From Avena insularis (Eukaryota > Streptophyta > Magnoliopsida > Poales > Poaceae): a stretch of 64,000 nt of DNA. The notes beneath the pieces were generated by a model. The model was not told the origin of the DNA. It saw only the letters and a program-made list of their open reading frames with translations, and ran no database searches. The position numbers and the translations under genes are program-made. Positions 47,337 to 58,096 of the stretch are shown in pieces. The DNA is taken from NCBI GenBank assembly GCA_023614405.1, contig CM042696.1:333303211-333367210 (forward strand), read 5' to 3'. Within the stretch, counting starts at the first letter, position 1; every line of letters begins with the position of its first letter.

Positions 47337-48995
47337 TCATATGTCTTTTACCTTGGAAATATCAACTTCAATTCCCTTAGAAGAAACGACAAATCCAAGA
47401 AAAATCAACTTGTCTTTAGCAAAAGTGCACTTGGGAAGATTAGCATAAAGCTTTTCATGTCGAAGGATTTGCAAAACTTCCTTGACATGTGTTATATGGT
47501 CCTCAAGTGATTTGCTATAAACAAGAATATCATCAAAATAGACAACAACACTTTTTCCAATGAGAGAATGCAAAATATGATTCATGAGGCGCATGAAGGT
47601 GGATGGGGCATTAGATAAACCAAAGGGCATAACCAACCATTCATAGAGACCAAGTTTGGTCTTGAAGGCGGTTTTCCGCTTATCACCTTCAGCCATGCGT
47701 ATTTGATGGTAACCACTACGAAGATCAAATTTCGAAAAAATACTGGCTCCACACAACTCATCAAGCATGTCATCGAGACGTGGTATGGGATGTCGATAAC
47801 GCATGATGATAGCATTGATTGGACGGCAGTCCATGCATAACCGTAACATATCATTCGTCTTTGGAACAAAAATCACGGGTACGGCACTTGGACTAGTGCT
47901 AACTTGGATCAAACCTTTGGAGACGAGTTGGTTGATTTGACGTTCGATCTCCTTCGTCTCCTCTGGGTTCGTGCGGTAGGCAGCATGGTTGGGATGTGGT
48001 GCACCGGGGATGAGGTCGATGCGATGCTCGATGCCGTGAAGAGGAGGTAGTCCATGTGGGAGCTCTTCGGGGAACACATCCTTGAATTCCTGCAAAACAC
48101 TCATCAAAAATGGAGGAACATTGGTTAATTGATTAGTTCCTTGCGCTAGTCCCTTGCAAAGGAGGACATAGTGCAAGATGGATGGGTTGTTCCGAACATC
48201 TCTCATCTCACTTTTGGTGGCAAGGAGAACACTCTTAGTTTTTCCACTCGAGTTTGGCTTGTGGCTCTCACTCACTATGAGGTGGTTCTCTCTCTCACCG
48301 CTCTTCTCACAAGTAGGTGTTGTGCTTTGCGCCCTCGCTAAAGCCTTTGCATTGTCTGCAATTATTTGGCTAGGAGTCATCGGTTGCAAAACACATGTTT
48401 TGTTGAGCCATTTGAAGGTGTATACATTGGTGCGACCATCATGTTGAGCAGCCTTGTCAAATTGCCACGGTTGACCAAGAAGCATGTGGCAAACTGTCAT
48501 AGGAACCACATCACACTCCATAGTATCTTTGTAAGGACCAATGGCGAAGGAGACCGATACGGTATGCTTGATCTTCACGGACCCTTGGTCACTTAGCCAT
48601 TGCACGTGGTCGGGGTGCTTGTGCAGATGGAGGGTGAGGTTGAGCTTCTCACACAACTCGGTGCTAGCAAGGTTGTGGCAACTCCCTCCGTCAATGATCA
48701 CCTTGATAGATTTGCCATTGATGCCGGCTCGTGTTTGGAAGATATTGGAGCGTTGGTCTTCATGCTCTTGTGCTTGAGTGGTCAAGATCCTTGTGACGAC
48801 AAGCGATGGACTTGCGTCATGTTCACACATGAGGAGTTCTTGATCATCTTCCACTCGTTGCCTTGCCATTGCTTCCTTGACACAGTCATCAAACTCATCT
48901 TCACTCAAGTACTCTTCATCACCATTGTCATGGATGAACAAGACTTTCTTGTTTCCACATTCATCCAACTTATGTCCTTTACCTCCACACTTGTA
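47337..48995 (-). CDS. Protease and RT of the inner Gypsy
   Basis: The longest frame in the window, over 540 codons on the minus strand. It starts in the Gag zinc knuckle (CYKCGGKGHKLDEC, just after a stop at 48996) and runs through an acidic linker. The protease follows (KSIKVIIDGGSCHNLASTEL, where the usual D-[ST]-G reads D-G-G, as in its relatives). RT then shows HRIDLIPGAPHPNHAAYRTN, VPKTNDMLRLCMDCRPINAI, FSKFDLRSGYHQIRMAEGDK, MPFGLSNAPSTFMRLMN and the active site VVVYFDDILVYSKS intact. The frame ends at 47337 with VSSKGIEVDISKVKDI. RT looks catalytically sound, but the polyprotein is broken on both sides. A minus-strand scan gives a TTG start inside the knuckle, which is not a true initiation site. 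Confidence 0.88.
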   Translation of the reverse strand, partial: YKCGGKGHKLDECGNKKVLFIHDNGDEEYLSEDEFDDCVKEAMARQRVEDDQELLMCEHDASPSLVVTRILTTQAQEHEDQRSNIFQTRAGINGKSIKVIIDGGSCHNLASTELCEKLNLTLHLHKHPDHVQWLSDQGSVKIKHTVSVSFAIGPYKDTMECDVVPMTVCHMLLGQPWQFDKAAQHDGRTNVYTFKWLNKTCVLQPMTPSQIIADNAKALARAQSTTPTCEKSGERENHLIVSESHKPNSSGKTKSVLLATKSEMRDVRNNPSILHYVLLCKGLAQGTNQLTNVPPFLMSVLQEFKDVFPEELPHGLPPLHGIEHRIDLIPGAPHPNHAAYRTNPEETKEIERQINQLVSKGLIQVSTSPSAVPVIFVPKTNDMLRLCMDCRPINAIIMRYRHPIPRLDDMLDELCGASIFSKFDLRSGYHQIRMAEGDKRKTAFKTKLGLYEWLVMPFGLSNAPSTFMRLMNHILHSLIGKSVVVYFDDILVYSKSLEDHITHVKEVLQILRHEKLYANLPKCTFAKDKLIFLGFVVSSKGIEVDISKVKDI

Positions 48996-50809
48996 GCATT
49001 AACCATTGAAAGGTGTATCACTCTTTCCTTGCTTGCCACTTGGGGGCAGTTTTCCTTGAGGAAGTGTGGGCTTGAAGGAAGGCTTGGAGGTACTTGAGGA
49101 GCTTCCATTGAAAGTTGTTGGTGTAGCGGTTGAAGCTTGCTTGTAGGTGAAGTACGTCTTGGGCTTGTTGTACTTGATATTCTCTTGTACTTGATGTTCA
49201 GCCTTTGTTGCGATGTGCACAAGCTCAACCATGGTGTTGTATGTTTAGAACTCGACGATGCGCTTGATTGGGTGATTCAAGCCAATAAGGAAACGTGCCA
49301 TTGTTTGCTCCATGCGCTCATCAATGTTGGCACGAATCAAGTTGGGTTCCATTTCCTTGAAGTACTCTTCCATGGTCTTTGTCCCTTGACGAAGCGCTTG
49401 AAGGTTGTTGAAGAGGTCACGCGTGTAGTGCGCGGGGATGAACCGGGATCTCATGTGAGCCTTCATGTCATGCCAAGTTGTGATTGGCGGTTCTTGTCTT
49501 GCATCATGAGCAACTTGAACTTGTTCCCACCAAAGGTTGGCGTAATCATCAAACTCAAGCGAAGCCATGGCGACCATCTTCTCGTTGCTATAATTGTGCA
49601 TGTGGAAGATCTTGTCGACTTTTAGTGCCCATGAGAGGTATTCTTCGGGGTCATTCGATCCGGTGAACTTGGGCATTGTGAACTTGAGCTTGCCAAAAGT
49701 TTCTTCATCATTGCGATGAGCTTGGTGACCTTGTTGATGATCTTGTAGTTGGGGAGGTGGAACTTGGTTCTCGCGTCCTTGTTGCGGAGCTTGCTCTTGA
49801 TATTGTTGTTGAGGAGCTTGCTCTTGCTCTTGGCGCGGTTGTTGACGTGGTTGAGGTGCTTGGGCCTCATGGTGGCGAGGTGTGGAGCCTCTTGACGCGG
49901 TTGATGACGAAGAGGAGGGCTGTTCCTCGGTTGGTGATGTTGGTTAGGCACATTGGCCTCACGGCGAAGAACACGGTCATGAGCCTCTTGACGTGGTGGG
50001 CGTCACTCAATTTGTATCACTTGACGCTCCAAGTTTTTTTGAGGTGGAGGAGGCGCCTCGTGATGACCATGGTGTCGGTGTGGACGTTCATGACGTTGAT
50101 GACGAGGAGGAGGATCTTGGAGAGCTTCACATCGATGACGAGCTTGATTCTCCAAATTGGAGTCATCACTTGTTGTGTCCAGTATGTGTCGTGGTCGATG
50201 GTGGTAGACTTGCGGTTGCGCTTGCGGTTCCTCTTGCGGTTGCTCTTGTTGGACCACTAGTGCACTTTAGTGATGACGGTGTGCTTCTTGCCTTGCGCGT
50301 GGCCTTGAAGAGAAATCACCATCATAGCTTAACGTTTTGGCGTGCCGTGGGGAAGGTACATAGTTCGAAGAACTTCCATCTTCAACCACGGGGGCATCAT
50401 TGCGTCTTGGAGCACTTGGAGGTAGATCTTGTTGCGGAGGTGCATGACGACGCGAAGAACTTTAAAAGCTTGAAGCACGTGAACATGGTCTTGACATTCC
50501 GTCGATGAGGCGTCGAAGATTGTCATTTGTTTTGGCGACGGAGCGTTGAAGCGACTCATTTTGGTGGCCGAAGTTGTGATGCATTGCTTGCATTTGCCTT
50601 TCGAGGCCATCGAAGCAGTTGTCGATGTTCTTGAACTCGGCTTGTGTCTCGCCAAATTGTTCATCTTGTCGCGTCTCAAGGGCTTGGCAATGTTCACAAA
50701 ACTCTTGGCGGACGATGAAGTGACTTGCACGCATCATGTACGGTCCTTGATCTTCTTCTTGGGGAGGTGGTTGGCTCGGCTCACCGTGCCTATCCATCAT
50801 GCAAGACAC
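48996..50809 (-). pseudogene. Gag of the inner Gypsy, disrupted
   Basis: The N-terminal frame 50462-50809 (MDRHGEPSQPPPQEEDQGPY; coiled-coil-like EFKNIDNCFDGLERQMQA) shifts into a Gln/His/Arg/Pro-rich middle (49700-50450). The gag core follows at 49245-49676 (MPKFTGSNDPEEYLSWALKV, MASLEFDDYANLWWEQVQ, HMKAHMRSRFIPAHYTRDLF, ALRQGTKTMEEYFKEMEP). Two stops, at 49245 and 48996, separate the core, a Ser/Lys-rich linker and the zinc knuckle, which all lie in one frame. Confidence 0.82.
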
Positions 50810-52114
50810 ACAAGTATTGTATATGGAAGTGGAATATGGTGGTGTTAGCCTTGTACCTCACCTTGGGGATTGCACCAAACTAGAAACCACAAGTGAGAGC
50901 TATAAGCGTGCAAAGTTATGCAAAGAAAACTCACACTAAAGAAAGAACTAACGCTCAAAAGCTTGTTGGTGGTAGGTTAGGATTGTGGAAAGCCAAAGAA
51001 CCAACCAAAAGAAAAGGGATAGTCAAAAGTGGGTAAAATCCAACAAAACTCAAGTCAAAGGCGGAGGTCAACAACTCAAAAGGGTGACAGGACCCTACGA
51101 CTATATACACACGTGGAGAAAGGTGGGATTGACACGACTATGAAAATGAGCAAACAAAATGTCCTAATGAAGACTAAGCTCGTTGTCGTGCCAATGCAAG
51201 GAGAGACCGTGGCTCATTTGCAAAGAGGAAAAATGAGCAACGGATTTGTGCACTTGCCTTGGGCGCTCTTCTTTCTCTCTTGCTTACAAGCTTTGAGACT
51301 CTCTTTTGCAAGGGGAGACTATTTTTCTTTTTCTTTTTCTTTCTTTTGTATATATATATTTTTTGCTCTCCTTTGATGCTACCTAGTCACACTTGATATT
51401 GCTCTTGCACACTCACTATCCAAGGACAAATGCACAATGCTCAAGCAAACCCAAGATGAGCCACTCTCATGGGGTAGGTACACACAAAGGAAGATAGGGG
51501 TTAACAAGGTGACGCAAGTTATACCTTCTTTGATGATGAACTTGGCGTCGGTGGTGCAGGATGATGTTCGTGGGCCGTGGTGTCGATGAGCACGGGGGTT
51601 GTTGATGCAGAAGCTTGTTGTTAGTTGACGACACGCACACAGGCACAAATAAACAAGAGGAAATTAGCCAATGCAAGATTAGAGGCAAAACTGTCAAAAT
51701 CAAGCTTTAGGCCGGAGACTCCGGGGTTTCAGGCCGGAAACTCCGGTGTAGGCCGGAGACTCTGGTGTGGGTAGGCCAGAGACTCCGGTGTAGGCCGGAG
51801 ACTTCGGTGTGCAGGCCGGTGACTCCGGTCTGGAGTCAGATCGCGAACTGCTCGTGTTCTTGAGCGGAAATCCACGCCTTGGGTCCTCAAATACGCGAAA
51901 AATTGGCCAAATTGGGCTGGGAAAACGTAGGATAAAGTTGAACCAACACCTAAGACAAGGTTTGGTCGGATCAAAACCACAAATAACACTCCAAATCAAG
52001 AGATCGATCCAAAGGCAAATTTGGGCTGTTTTTGGGGGGGGATTTCGAATTTTTGGTGGATAGAAGAAAATTTTGTGGGTGAAATCATGAGAAACGAAGC
52101 TCTTGATACCAATA
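50810..52114 (-). other. Leader of the inner Gypsy with PBS
   Basis: Untranslated leader between the 5' LTR and gag. The PBS (TGGTATCAAGAGC on the minus strand) lies 3 bp inside the LTR border. At 51705-51835 it carries about six ccggagactccggtgt-like repeats, the same motif as in the LTR. A (tttttc)n tract is near 51325-51345. No gene seen; the small frames are on both strands. Confidence 0.65.
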
Positions 52115-53164
52115 TGTTGAGGGAAAACCTCTAGGGTGGCTCGATATTTCACGATTCCCTTTCAAATCGAGGATGGAGTGCGGGGAGAGGAGGGGAGGAT
52201 GAACACGATGAACGCACGCACGAAGAACATGAAGAACACACACACACAAAACCACGATACACACCAATAGCTCACGCCGGCGGTGACCGGTCCGGCGCAA
52301 TCCCTAGGATCCCTAGGATCGGCGTCGGGCGGAGGACTCTCTCTCGAACCGGCACGACGAGATGGGAGACTCGGTGAGATCTTGACGTCTTGGCAAAGGG
52401 ACACCGATGCCAAGGCCTTGTACAACACGGAGGCACGATTCAAACTCCAACGAGGTTTGGGGATATTGGTGCTCCTTGGTCAAGGAGCTTGAGGCAAGAA
52501 TTAGATAGATCCACAAAGGGGTTTCCACTAATTCCAATATCATGCCTAGGGTTTACAATGGAGGTGGGGGACTATATATAGGCCAGCCACTTAAACAGGG
52601 GTACTTTAGGAATAAAAGACAAGTTCTGGATGGACTAAGGGGTACATGGGCTGCAAGCCCAAAGGCCTTTTCATGCCTGGCGACGGTCGGTCCGGAGACT
52701 CCGGTGTGGTGGACCGGAGACTCCGGTTTGGACCAGAGATTCCGGTGGATCTCCGGACCAGCCTCCGTAGGGGCCTTCAGATTGTCCCAGGGCTCGGTTC
52801 TGGGGGCAGACCTGAGGTGGGGCCGGAGACTCCGGTGTCTTTAGGCCGGAGACTTTGGTGGACCGGAGACTCCGGTGTGCGTAGACCGGAGACTCCGGTC
52901 TGAGCAGCTCCAGCGGCTCCAGCTTCATGCCCTGCTCCTTGTTCTCCATCCTTGAGTGCTTGGTGATGTGCCGAAGCTTCGTACCTAATGATGCATAGGG
53001 TAGTTGCATGAAGTAGCATACCATTCAAGGGGGTATCAAATTGGCACGAGGAGAGGAGCGAGTTCACCTTAGCTTGTAGGAGTTTGGCTCGGGCACGAGT
53101 CATGGGTCCATTGGGTGGACTTGTTGGTGTAGATGTAGGAGCGTCCATAGGATGGGCCACATCA
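52115..53164 (-). repeat. Gypsy LTR, right copy (X2, 5' LTR)
   Basis: 1050 bp; 9 bp longer than X1 through a doubled ccctaggat near 52301-52320. TATATATA at 52573-52580. It directly adjoins the PBS on one side and TSD plus Copia tail on the other, so this end is in its original state. Confidence 0.92.
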
Positions 53165-53333
53165 ATGTCCAAGATAGCGACATAATGATTTGCAAAGTAC
53201 ACACTGATCTGAATGTGGCAGATCCGTTGACTAAACCTCTCCATAAAGTAAAACATAACCAACACTAGAACACCATGGGTGTTATGTACATTACACTGTA
53301 GTCTAGATTATTGACTCTAGTGCAAGTGGGGGT
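53165..53333 (+). pseudogene. Copia RNase H C-terminus, original copy
   Basis: TSD ATGTC, then the Copia frame end as in 43664-43833. The purine tract reads agtgcaagtggggg against agtgcaagtgggagac in the duplicate. Confidence 0.82.
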
Positions 53334-54985
53334 TGTTGGAGATATGCCCAAGAGGCAATAATAAGATGGTTATTATTATAGCTTTGTGTTTATGATGAAT
53401 GTTTACATCCCATGCTATAATTGTATTATTATGAAACACTAATACTTGTGTGTTTTGTAAACATAAAAGAGTCCCTAGTAAGCCTCTTGTTAAGACTAGC
53501 TTGTTCATTAATAGATGATCATGGTTTCCTGATCATGGACATTGGATGTTATTAATAACAAGATGATATCATTAGGAGAATGATGTGATGGACACACCCA
53601 TAGTAAGCATAGCATAAGATCAAGTCATTAAGTTTGTTTTGCTACAAGCTTTCAAATACATAGTTACCTAATCCTTTGACCATGAGATTGTGTTAATCAC
53701 CATCACTGGATGAGTGCTTTGATGACATCAAACGTCACTTCGTAACTGGATGGTTATAAAGGTGGCATTAGGTATTCTGAAAGTATGTGTTTAAGCGCAT
53801 GGATCAAGACTGGGATTTGTCCATTCATATGACGGATAGAGATGCTCTGGGCCCTCTCGATGGAATGTCATGTAATTATCTTGCAAGCATGTGACTAGGT
53901 CATGAGGGATGACATATCACGGAACGAGTAAAGAGTACTTATCGGTAACGAGGTTAAACTAGGTATGGAGATACTGATGATCAAACCTCAGATAAGTAGA
54001 GTATTTTGTGACAAAGGGAATTGGTTTCATATGTTAATGGTTATATCGATCACGAAGTCATTGTTGAGTATGTGCGAGCCATTATTTATCTCCAGATCCT
54101 GCTGATGGTTATTGGTAGGAGAGATGTCTCGATCATGTCTACATATTCGCGAACCGTAGGGTGACACACTTAAGGTTCGATGATGTTTTAGGTAGATATG
54201 GAATATGCGTTGGAGACTGAATGTTGTTCGGAGTCTCAGATTGGATTCGGGACATCGCAAGGAGATCCAGAATTGTCCGGAGAATATGATTCATATAATG
54301 GATATCATTTTCTGGGTTTCGGAAATGTTCTGGAGTATTCATATGGAGGTTCTAGAAGGTTTTTGAGTGTTCCGGAAAGGTCTAGAAGGTTCCATAGGGT
54401 TTACTTGAAAACCAAGAAATAAAGAGGGAAACTTGGGGGGGAAGAAATCCTCCCCCTTCCTTGGTGTGCCGGCCCTAGAGGGCCAAGGGGGCCAGCCCTA
54501 GGCTGCACCCCCTCTATATAAAGAGGGGTGGGGGCGCCTCCCCTTTCTCCCTTCCACCCAAACCCTGGCCGCCTCTCTCCTCCTCCTTCCTCCTGCTTCG
54601 GCTTAGGCGAAGCCCTGCAGGAATCCTTTTCCACCACCACGCCGTCGTGCTGTTGGGATTCCGTGGAGATCTACCATGTCCACTGCCCGCTAGAAAAGGG
54701 AGAGGAAGGTCTACATAGACTCCGCACGTGTGATCGACTACGGAAGCACTGCTGGAACACGGCGTCGGAAGGATCGTCTACTCGATCTTGAGATCTGCAA
54801 GTGATCATCTACATCAACCACGAGATTCGATCTTGAACAAGGATTTGGATCTACAAGGGTTAGTACAGATCTATCTCGTTGCACTTTTCTAATAGATTAG
54901 ATCTTGGCTTTTTCCATTGATTAGATCTTTGTTTTGTTCATTCTTGCGGTAGAATTCTTTTGTTTTCCCTGCTACGAACCCATCA
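53334..54985 (+). repeat. Copia 3' LTR (copy C)
   Basis: 1652 bp, TGTTGGAGATATGCCC ... GAACCCATCA. It is contiguous with the rest of the antisense ORF on its right, so it is the original 3' LTR. Confidence 0.92.
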
Positions 54986-55909
54986 ATATTCATGGGTCAG
55001 TTTGCTCAGACTCATGTTCACCTCAGAAGAAACCTTCTCAGCAAGAGTCAGAGGGATCACTAGTGGTGGCGGAGCCACGCCGACCTTCAGCTTTTCGTTG
55101 CAAATACGAACTTGGTCAAGAAGCTCGAAGAACTCGGCTTCTTGCGCCTCTTCTTTGGCAATGATGTTTTGGCTCTCCAAGCATTGTTGAGACAACTTTT
55201 GAATCTCTTTTGTAGTTTACCAAGTAATGCCAAGTTTGGCGATACCCAGATTATTGAGAAGGTTGTCCGCAAAAACCTCTGTCGATATATCATTACCCTT
55301 TGAGGGTTCACCCTAATCAGTTGTCCAGTCACCCATGGTGATGTCGGTCTGCGAACCAAGGTTCACTGGCTCAGGATGCTGAGCTAGATCTTCTACAACA
55401 CGAGGAGATGAAGTAACCTCTGGTTCTATAGAAGGCATTAGGGTAGGAGTCGGAGGTGGAGCAGCAGGCGAAGTCAAATTTAACTTTGACTGTCGTAGGG
55501 GCTTTGTCGGGATTCCCTTGCCCTTGCCCTTGACAAGCTGTTTAGCTCTGAAGATGTGATAGTACAAGATCGTTACGCTTCAGAAAGAATGAGAGATGAA
55601 GTACAAAGACCTTGTGACGAAAGTTACCTCTTCACAACGAGCACTTCTTTCGTGCCAATAGAAACAGTTTGAGTTTTACGCTTTCGAGTAAGCGCCTCCG
55701 GTAGTGCTACAAGTTCTCCATCCTACTAAGATATCTCAGGAGGATATCCCTCAAGAGGAGCAAGCTTCAACTCGGGGAGGTCAACAAGATGAAAGAAGAA
55801 TTACCTCAGTACTGTGAAAAGCCATAACAAAGTATGGATGAACACATATTCGAGTATAAGAGTAACTGCTGAAAAAGTTACTCGTGTCACAGGATCGTCA
55901 ACCATATAC
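54986..55909 (-). pseudogene. Antisense ORF of the Tat-like element, middle part
   Basis: On the minus strand a Pro/Ser/Lys-rich stretch (about 55313-55560: TKPLRQSKLNLTSPAAPPPT) leads into ECLESQNIIAKEEAQEAEFF-type coiled-coil sequence (54983-55195) ending KLTHEY at the Copia border. GT and AG motifs suggest introns here too, but I could not fix their borders. It continues at 35925 after the insertion. Confidence 0.65.
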
Positions 55910-55914
55910 ATGTC

Positions 55915-56622
55915 TGTCGTTGTGTTGGGAATGACAGTACCTAAGAAGGTTAGATAGAGGTGTAGGGACTAGCAGGGAAGCTATCGACGACATCCGCTGG
56001 CGGGATTGGATACAAGCAAGCGTAGCTGGACGCAGGAAGTACCCAGGTTCAGAGCCCTCGTGGTGAGGTAAAACTCCTACTCCTGCCGATCTGACTATGA
56101 GCGATATATGAGCTACAAGTGCTCCTCGAGCTGTATTCTCTAGCTACTGTCTTAAATGCACTGAGACCAACCCTTTCTACTGAGGCCTTGCCTCTCCTTA
56201 TATAGGTAGAGAGGTAATGGTCTCATCCAATCCGATGGCGGCCCCACAGTGGGTCCCACCACTGGTCATCTATAGTATCCGTACATAACCATGTCCCATC
56301 GTACGAGCGGTATGGCTATCATGGGCACGAGAAATGCCGTGGCGAGCCTGTCGTCGATTGGGCCACTGCTTCGTGTCATCCCCAAGAAAGTCTTCGGTAT
56401 GGCCGGTAGTTGCCTCTTGTCGTCAGATAGGGCATAATGTGCACCGCCGCACGTCGCCTGTCCCTTGATTGGTTCGCCACGCCAGCTGGCCGCTTCTGTC
56501 GCTTCGCTACCTCGCGGTAACCGGCTTGACTTGCCCTGTCCGGCTGTGCTTAACCATCCGGATGCGATCCGACTGCCATATTTCTTGTCTAGTTGGGGTA
56601 TCCGGAGGTCGTCCCCCCAACA
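55915..56622 (-). mobile_element. Solo LTR in the antisense ORF
   Basis: 708 bp flanked by ATGTC on both sides (55910-55914 and 56623-56627). Plus-strand ends are TGTCGTTG and CCCCAACA. On the minus strand it reads TGTTGGGGGGACGACC ..., with TATATAAG-type sequence and a 'ggagtaggagttttacc' stretch that recalls the R-U5 part of Tat-like LTRs, so minus orientation is likely. No internal sequence is present, the usual result of recombination between two LTRs. Confidence 0.75.
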
Positions 56623-57536
56623 ATGTCCATAGAGATGTCTAGAATCTTCCTCACGATCCACTCTTTGATCAACCATTTGATCTGGGACTCGTAGTCCTTG
56701 TTCAAATATGATTATGAGCAGATCCGGAGAGAATCCATCTTTCTCTTGGTGATTGAATGCATGAGCCGATCACCATGGTGTTGGAGAGGCTGGATCCGGC
56801 GTGCTAGCCAACAATGAACTAAGTCGGATCCTTTCAGACCCTTGTGCTTCATTAGATACTCGATCCGCCTCTTGGCGAGAAGCAGATCGCCAGTGAGAGC
56901 TGGAGCTTCCGCGTCCTAGGACTCTTGAGGCGTGGCAGCGCCATCGACAAAAGCTAGCAAAGCAGTTGCTTTGCCAGGAGCCGTTATGTCTTTATGATAA
57001 AATAACATGGATGGCCATCTCTTCACGAACTCTCTAGCCTTGATTCTAGGATAGACTCGCTCTCTCCTAACGGTGAAGCTGAGAGTTCCGGTAATATAAG
57101 GATTATCGGAAGTGATGGAATTCCTCCAGGTACCAAGGTAGTACCGGAATAGAACAAGACTCGTTCTAATTCCGAGATACTCTTCACACAAAGATGCATA
57201 ATCACTCATTTCTAAGATTGAGTTTGGGGGGATATTGTGGAGTTGAACTCCATAGTGATCTATAACCTCAGAGAAGAAATCCTAGGGAGGAAAACTCAAA
57301 CCTCTGTCGAGGTGGGTGATGAAGTGCACTCGCTCGTCGGTGTTGGGGGTGGGGATTTTTTGACCAAAACCGCTCTGCCAGTCGCCGGCATGGAGGAGGC
57401 CTTCCTTCTCGACGATGCGGAGCTTGTTGTTGTCAAGGACGTAGGGGATCCAGACCCTGTGTAAGTTCTCCTTCTCCGCTGTTGTGGAGGCAGTCACCAT
57501 TGTCGCCGCCATGCCGGAAGATGAAGCATCAGCCAT
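56623..57536 (-). pseudogene. Antisense ORF of the Tat-like element, N-terminal part
   Basis: ATG at 57536 (MADASSSGMAATMVTASTTA). Then follows the domain Pfam calls 'Putative gypsy type transposon' (Transposase_28): HFITHLDRGLSFPP, stop, DFFSEVIDHYGVQLHNIPPN, YASLCEEYLGIRTSLVLFRY, YLGTWRNSITSDNPYITGTL. It continues to VKRWPSMLFYHKDITAPGKA and GLKGSDLVHCWLARRIQPLQ (to about 56770). Stops at 57279 and 56917. Transcription would run from near the 3' LTR towards pol. The function of this family is not known. Confidence 0.8.
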
Positions 57537-58096
57537 TTTTACGAGCGATGGTGACCTAGGATGGGCGGCGTTGTGCGTTTGGGGGGGGAGACAGAGGAGC
57601 TTTTGCGTGGAAGCGTCGAGAGCAAGGAGAAGACACTAGCGTTGGTAAGGAAGAAAGAGGAAACCTTGACCCCTTATATCCCTTACCCGCGCTAAGATTC
57701 ATGCAAAGTAAACAGTAACCGTGCCACGCATCATGGAAGGAGCTAGGTAACCTCCTCACGAGGATTATGTCGCCTCGATCTCCGCGCGCGCATTAAAACG
57801 ATGCCTCGGTTTCGCGAAAGGCGGACCCACCAACGGTCGTGCTGTCGGGGTCTGTCAGTAACGTGACTTGACCTTGACTGATGTCAGGTTATGTCAGAGA
57901 CCAAGTTCTGGATTAGTTTGAATTTCAAGTTGGAAACCCGAATAATGTAATCATAGGTCTGGCTTATTTTTAAGACTCGGATCCTATCCTTTCTTTTGAA
58001 GTTTCAGGAACCCTTCAAGATTCTACAAGCCGAAGATGAATCAAGCTAGATGATGGTGAAATCCGACTCTGGATCTTGGAGGCTTCTGGGGGCTGC
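57537..58096. other. Region between antisense ORF start and 3' LTR
   Basis: Presumed promoter and 5' UTR of the antisense ORF on the minus strand; the purine-rich ggcttctgggggctgc just before 58097 is the likely polypurine tract of the element. No other gene seen. Confidence 0.5.

Larger units (their letters stand above)
42623..53164 (-). mobile_element. Minus-strand Gypsy element inserted in Copia, rearranged
   Basis: LTRs are at 42623-43663 and 52115-53164 with ATGTC on both outer sides. The PBS lies at 52100-52112 (minus strand TGGTATCAAGAGC), and gag to integrase runs leftwards to 45578. Between the left LTR and pol stands 1.9 kb that does not belong to it: TSD, Copia tail, Copia LTR and 79 bp of antisense ORF (43664-45577). 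The 3' end of pol outside the LTR and the purine tract are gone. Protease, RT and integrase motifs place it in Ty3/gypsy, probably a chromovirus-like lineage; the chromodomain region is not preserved, so the clade is open. Confidence 0.85.
35926..54985 (+). mobile_element. Copia element in the antisense ORF, with nested Gypsy
   Basis: The antisense ORF is cut at 35926-35930 (ATACC) and resumes at 54986-54990 (ATATT), a 5-bp duplication with two transitions. The element has LTRs at 35967-37628 and 53334-54985, and a third copy at 43834-45498 made by a later duplication. Internal order is PBS, gag, protease, integrase, RT, RNase H, which is the Copia order. The LTR start TGTTGGAGATATGCCC and the 1.65-kb LTR length resemble Angela/WIS/BARE-type elements, but the exact family is unsure. 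Up to 36 bp (35931-35966) precede the left LTR; the last about 21 bp match the purine-rich tract that normally lies before the right LTR. Confidence 0.88.

Noticed and set aside
51029..51703. Frames in the leader of the inner Gypsy
   Set aside because: Both strands show short frames with low-complexity Phe/Ser tracts; the region is between PBS and gag and is expected to be untranslated.
35967..54985. Two separate Copia insertions (three LTRs)
   Set aside because: LTR B and LTR C share the same 79-bp right flank and the same left neighbour, so B is a duplicate of C. Only one set of coding domains exists.
55923..56622. Solo LTR starting at TGTTGGG (55923)
   Set aside because: That start gives no matching flanks, while a start at 55915 gives perfect ATGTC duplications and TG...CA ends.
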